Source: Salinigranum halophilum (GTDB taxonomy: Archaea > Halobacteriota > Halobacteria > Halobacteriales > Haloferacaceae). Taken from it: 64,000 bases of DNA. Shown in pieces: positions 61,311-64,000 of this stretch (its first letter is position 1; each line of letters starts with the position of its first letter). The stretch spans positions 1 through 64,000 of the forward strand of contig NZ_SSNL01000008.1 in assembly GCF_007004735.1 (NCBI RefSeq), given 5' to 3'. The position numbers were made by a program, and so were the translations under genes. The notes below the pieces were generated by a model. The model was not told the origin of the DNA. It worked only from the letters and a program-made list of their open reading frames with translations, and made no database searches.

Positions 61311-62510
61311 ATGTCGGACTCAGACCTCACCCGGCGGCCCCCAGAGACTGACGCCGACACCGACCGGAACGACGTCCTTCGCGTGGAGGGGCTCACGAAG
61401 ATCTACCCCGACGGGACCCTCGCCGTCGACGACATCGACTTCGCGATCAAGGAGGGCGACTTCTGTGTCATCATCGGCCCCTCCGGCTGTGGGAAGTCGA
61501 CGACACTCCACTCGCTCGTCGGGAAGATTCCGCCCACCGAGGGTGCGGTCATCCTCGACGGCGTCGACATCACCGACACCCCGACGTACCAGCGCGACAT
61601 CGGGCTCGTCTTCCAGGACTTCCAGCTGTTTCCCCACCTGAACGTCGAGGAGAACATCACCTACGGCCTGAAGCGGATGAACGCGCCGCAGGACGTCGTC
61701 GACGAGCGGCTGTCGAACGTGCTGGAGATGATGCAACTGGACGAACTCCGCAAGCGCGCGCCGCGGGAACTGTCCGCCGGGCAGAAACAGCGGGTCGCGC
61801 TGGCGCGGAGTCTCGTACTCGAACCCAAACTCCTCCTCTTAGACGAGCCGCTGGGTGACATGGACTACAAGCTCCAGAAGCGGATGGAGCGGGAACTGCT
61901 TCGCATCCACCGTGAACTCGGCACCACGTTCGTCTACGTGACGCACGACCAGACGCAGGCGATGCGGCTGGCCGACCAGATCATCGTGATGAACGGCGGG
62001 AAGGTCGAACACTCCGGACCCGTCGAGGAGGTGTACAACCGCCCGAAGACCGCGTTCGTGGCGACGTTCGTCGGTGACTCGAACCTCTTCTTCGGCGAGC
62101 TCGTGAGTGTGAGCGACGACGGCGAGACGGCGGCGATGGAGACGGGACTGGGGACGTTCACCGTCAGTACGGCGAACCTCGTCTCCGAGCCACGAGACGT
62201 CGTGGGTGACCGGATGCCGTTCGCCGTGCGGCCGCAGTATCTCCGCCTCGTCGACCCGGGCGAGACGGACAACGCCATCGACTGTGACGTCGAGGACGTC
62301 CTCTACCAGTCGGGCACGGGGACGCAGGTCATCCTCTCCGCGACGGACGCCGACGGGAGCACCGTCGAGCTCCAGCTCAAGTCCGAGGACCGACTGACGG
62401 TCGACAGCGAGGCGGTCACCGTCGGCTGGGACCCCGAACACACCATCCTGCTCGAACGGCCGAGCGTGGTGGAGGGCATCGACCTCGAGAAGGACATCCT
62501 CGGGCAGTAA
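61311..62510 (+). CDS. ABC transporter ATPase, second of a tandem pair
   Basis: The 399-residue PotA/MalK-type ATPase has GPSGCGKSTT (Walker A), LLLLDEPLGDMDYKLQKRM (Walker B with Glu), YVTHDQTQA (switch His) and a TOBE domain (MPFAVRPQYLRLVD). Its signature is LSAGQKQR instead of LSGGQ. With the previous gene it likely forms a heterodimer in which the sites differ. No permease or binding protein is adjacent; these may lie beyond 64 kb or elsewhere. DYKLQKRME is identical in both genes, pointing to duplication. Confidence 0.9.
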   Translation: MSDSDLTRRPPETDADTDRNDVLRVEGLTKIYPDGTLAVDDIDFAIKEGDFCVIIGPSGCGKSTTLHSLVGKIPPTEGAVILDGVDITDTPTYQRDIGLVFQDFQLFPHLNVEENITYGLKRMNAPQDVVDERLSNVLEMMQLDELRKRAPRELSAGQKQRVALARSLVLEPKLLLLDEPLGDMDYKLQKRMERELLRIHRELGTTFVYVTHDQTQAMRLADQIIVMNGGKVEHSGPVEEVYNRPKTAFVATFVGDSNLFFGELVSVSDDGETAAMETGLGTFTVSTANLVSEPRDVVGDRMPFAVRPQYLRLVDPGETDNAIDCDVEDVLYQSGTGTQVILSATDADGSTVELQLKSEDRLTVDSEAVTVGWDPEHTILLERPSVVEGIDLEKDILGQ

Positions 62511-62777
62511 CGCGAGCACCCGACCGTCTCTTTCGGGTTCGCCGTCGGTTTGAGCGCGGGGACAGCCCCCACCGCGTGAGACGAAGCCGTCGACTAGCGT
62601 GCCGCGTAGCGTGACACGAATACCGCGCGGTGCCCGGGCGCGGTGGACCGTCGCCTCTCCCAGTCGATTCGTCCCCCTTCGCACGTCTTCACCTGCATTC
62701 GCAGACCGACGGCGATAGACGATACGCCAAACGGAACCACGCAAAGAGTTATTGCATCGATACGAGACGCTCTGAGT

Positions 62778-64000
62778 ATGAACCTGACACTCGACCGCGA
62801 GCGGTTCGTTTCGACGATGAAAGCGCAGGCCGAAATCGGCGGCACCGACGGCGGCGGCCTCCACCGTCTCACCCTCTCCGATGACGACAAGGAGATTCGC
62901 GACTGGTTCGCCGAGCAGATGGATGCGGAGGGCCTCGACACCCGCGTCGACACCTTCGGCAACATGTTCGGGCGGCGGGCGGGGACCGACCCCGACGCGA
63001 AGCCGGTGATGATCGGCTCGCACCTCGACTCCCAACCCTACGGCGGCATCTACGACGGTGCCCTCGGCGTCATCGCGGCGCTGGAGTTCGTCCGAACGCT
63101 GAACGACGAGGGAATCGAGACCACCCACCCCATCGAAGTCGTCAACTGGACCAACGAGGAAGGCTCGCGGTTCCAGCCGGCGATGCAGGGCAGCGGCGTC
63201 TGGGCGGGCGTCCTCGACATCGAAGCGGAGTACGCCAAGACCGACGCCGATGGCGCGGTGTTCGAAGACGAGTTGGAGCGAATCGGGTACAAGGGCGACG
63301 AGCCCTGCGAACCTCCCGAGGCGTACGAGGCGTACTTCGAACTCCACGTCGAGCAGGGGCCGTACCTCGAAGAGAACGAGAAGGAGGTCGGTGTCGTCAC
63401 GGGTGTCGTCGGCTTCACGTGGGGTGCCATCACCTTCTACGGCGACGCCGACCACTCGGGCCCGACGCCGATGCACTACCGGAAGGACGCCCTCGTCGCG
63501 GCCGCGGACGTCATCACCCAGATTCGCCGGATTCCCTCGACGCTCGGCGAGCGCACCGTCGGTACCACTGGATACGTGGACGTCAAGCCCAACTCCATCA
63601 ACATCATCCCGGACGAGGTGACGTTCACGTGGGGCTTCCGCGACCCCGAGGAGGAGATCATCGAAGAGGCCCGGAGTCGGGTCCTGCAGGAGGCCGAGTG
63701 GGCCGCCGAGCGCGAGGGTATCGAGTGGGAGTTCGAAGACCGGATGCGCGTCTCGCCGGTGCACTTCGCCGACCGAACCGTCGACGCCGTCCAGACCGCT
63801 GCGGACGACCTCGGCTACGACAGCATGCGCATCTTCAGCGGCGCGGGCCACGACGCGTCGTACATGGACCGCATCTGCGACACCGCGATGGTGTTCGCCG
63901 TCAGCGAGAACGGTAAGAGCCACAACGAGGACGAGTACACCTCGTGGGACGACTGCTACACGGCGGCGCAGACCATCGCCAACGCCGCCCTGACAATCGC
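62778..64000 (+). CDS. hyuC: Zn-dependent N-carbamoyl amino acid/allantoate hydrolase, M20 family (3' end outside window)
   Basis: The first 407 codons are present and the frame is open at the window end. It is a metal hydrolase of the HyuC/AllC/PydC type: IGSHLDSQPYGGIYDGALGV (metal His and Asp), NWTNEEGSRFQPAMQGSG (Glu metal/catalytic), ELHVEQGPYLEE (His), DHSGPTPMHYRKDALVAAA, and FSGAGHDASYMDRI (His). It releases ammonia, CO2 and an amino acid from N-carbamoyl compounds, the product of the hydantoinase-type enzymes nearby. GAGTTATTG at 62744-62752 is its likely TATA element. Confidence 0.92.
   Translation, partial: MNLTLDRERFVSTMKAQAEIGGTDGGGLHRLTLSDDDKEIRDWFAEQMDAEGLDTRVDTFGNMFGRRAGTDPDAKPVMIGSHLDSQPYGGIYDGALGVIAALEFVRTLNDEGIETTHPIEVVNWTNEEGSRFQPAMQGSGVWAGVLDIEAEYAKTDADGAVFEDELERIGYKGDEPCEPPEAYEAYFELHVEQGPYLEENEKEVGVVTGVVGFTWGAITFYGDADHSGPTPMHYRKDALVAAADVITQIRRIPSTLGERTVGTTGYVDVKPNSINIIPDEVTFTWGFRDPEEEIIEEARSRVLQEAEWAAEREGIEWEFEDRMRVSPVHFADRTVDAVQTAADDLGYDSMRIFSGAGHDASYMDRICDTAMVFAVSENGKSHNEDEYTSWDDCYTAAQTIANAALTI

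Overview
The window looks like a chromosomal segment from a halophilic archaeon (class Halobacteria). Base composition is very GC-rich and codon third positions are mostly G or C. The predicted proteins are strongly acidic. Many genes start with ATG or GTG about 26-30 bases after a TATA-like element, with no room for a leader (leaderless transcripts). Secreted proteins carry twin-arginine/lipobox signals. The gene content is also archaeal: PAC2 chaperone, XPB helicase with Bax1, an archaeal YchF-like NTPase, a bactofilin/halofilin-like protein and a thermosome-type chaperonin paralogue. The genus cannot be fixed from the sequence alone.

Layout. 1-9.8 kb: the end of an acyl/acetyl-CoA synthetase, a shortened AMP-ligase-like protein, a zinc alcohol/formaldehyde dehydrogenase, two tiny cysteine-containing proteins beside a COG0523 (CobW-like) metal GTPase, a cupin, and a minus-strand heat-shock cluster (grpE, dnaK, small membrane protein, dnaJ) followed by a PAC2 protein. 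10-15 kb: the XPB-Bax1 DNA repair pair, then a tRNA/rRNA cytosine methyltransferase with its PUA domain as a separate overlapping gene. 15.3-18 kb: a complete nitrate/sulfonate/taurine-type ABC importer. 18-37 kb: mostly single housekeeping or accessory genes (aminotransferase, MOT1-like anion transporter, YchF-like NTPase, histidine kinase, bactofilin-like protein, two MFS transporters, glycosyltransferases, a GMC oxidoreductase with partner subunit, a SRAP/HMCES-type abasic-site protein, lipoproteins). 37.2-39 kb: an AT-rich stretch with repeats in front of an RHH/winged-helix regulator coupled to a tyrosine recombinase.

39.2-64 kb is the most distinctive part, an island for breaking down cyclic amides and ureides. 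It holds pxpA, pxpB and pxpC (5-oxoprolinase) with a stand-alone biotin carboxylase and an 82-residue biotin carrier, two class-III aminotransferases, an amidase, a dihydropyrimidinase/hydantoinase-like amidohydrolase, a divergent thermosome-like chaperonin, a PuuE-like deacetylase-fold hydrolase, an MmgE/PrpD protein, a HyuA-HyuB N-methylhydantoinase/oxoprolinase pair, two tandem ABC ATPases without an adjacent permease, and a HyuC/allantoate-type carbamoyl hydrolase that runs off the end. Together they could open lactam, hydantoin or dihydropyrimidine rings (PxpABC, HyuAB, the dihydropyrimidinase-like enzyme), remove carbamoyl or amide groups (HyuC-like enzyme, amidase) and transaminate the amino acids produced. 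The biotin carboxylase, biotin carrier and PxpB/PxpC have the parts list of a urea-carboxylase in separate polypeptides. The substrate is not determined by the sequence.

No rRNA, CRISPR array or insertion sequence was recognised. I saw no tRNA in the intergenic stretches read by eye, but did not run a tRNA search.
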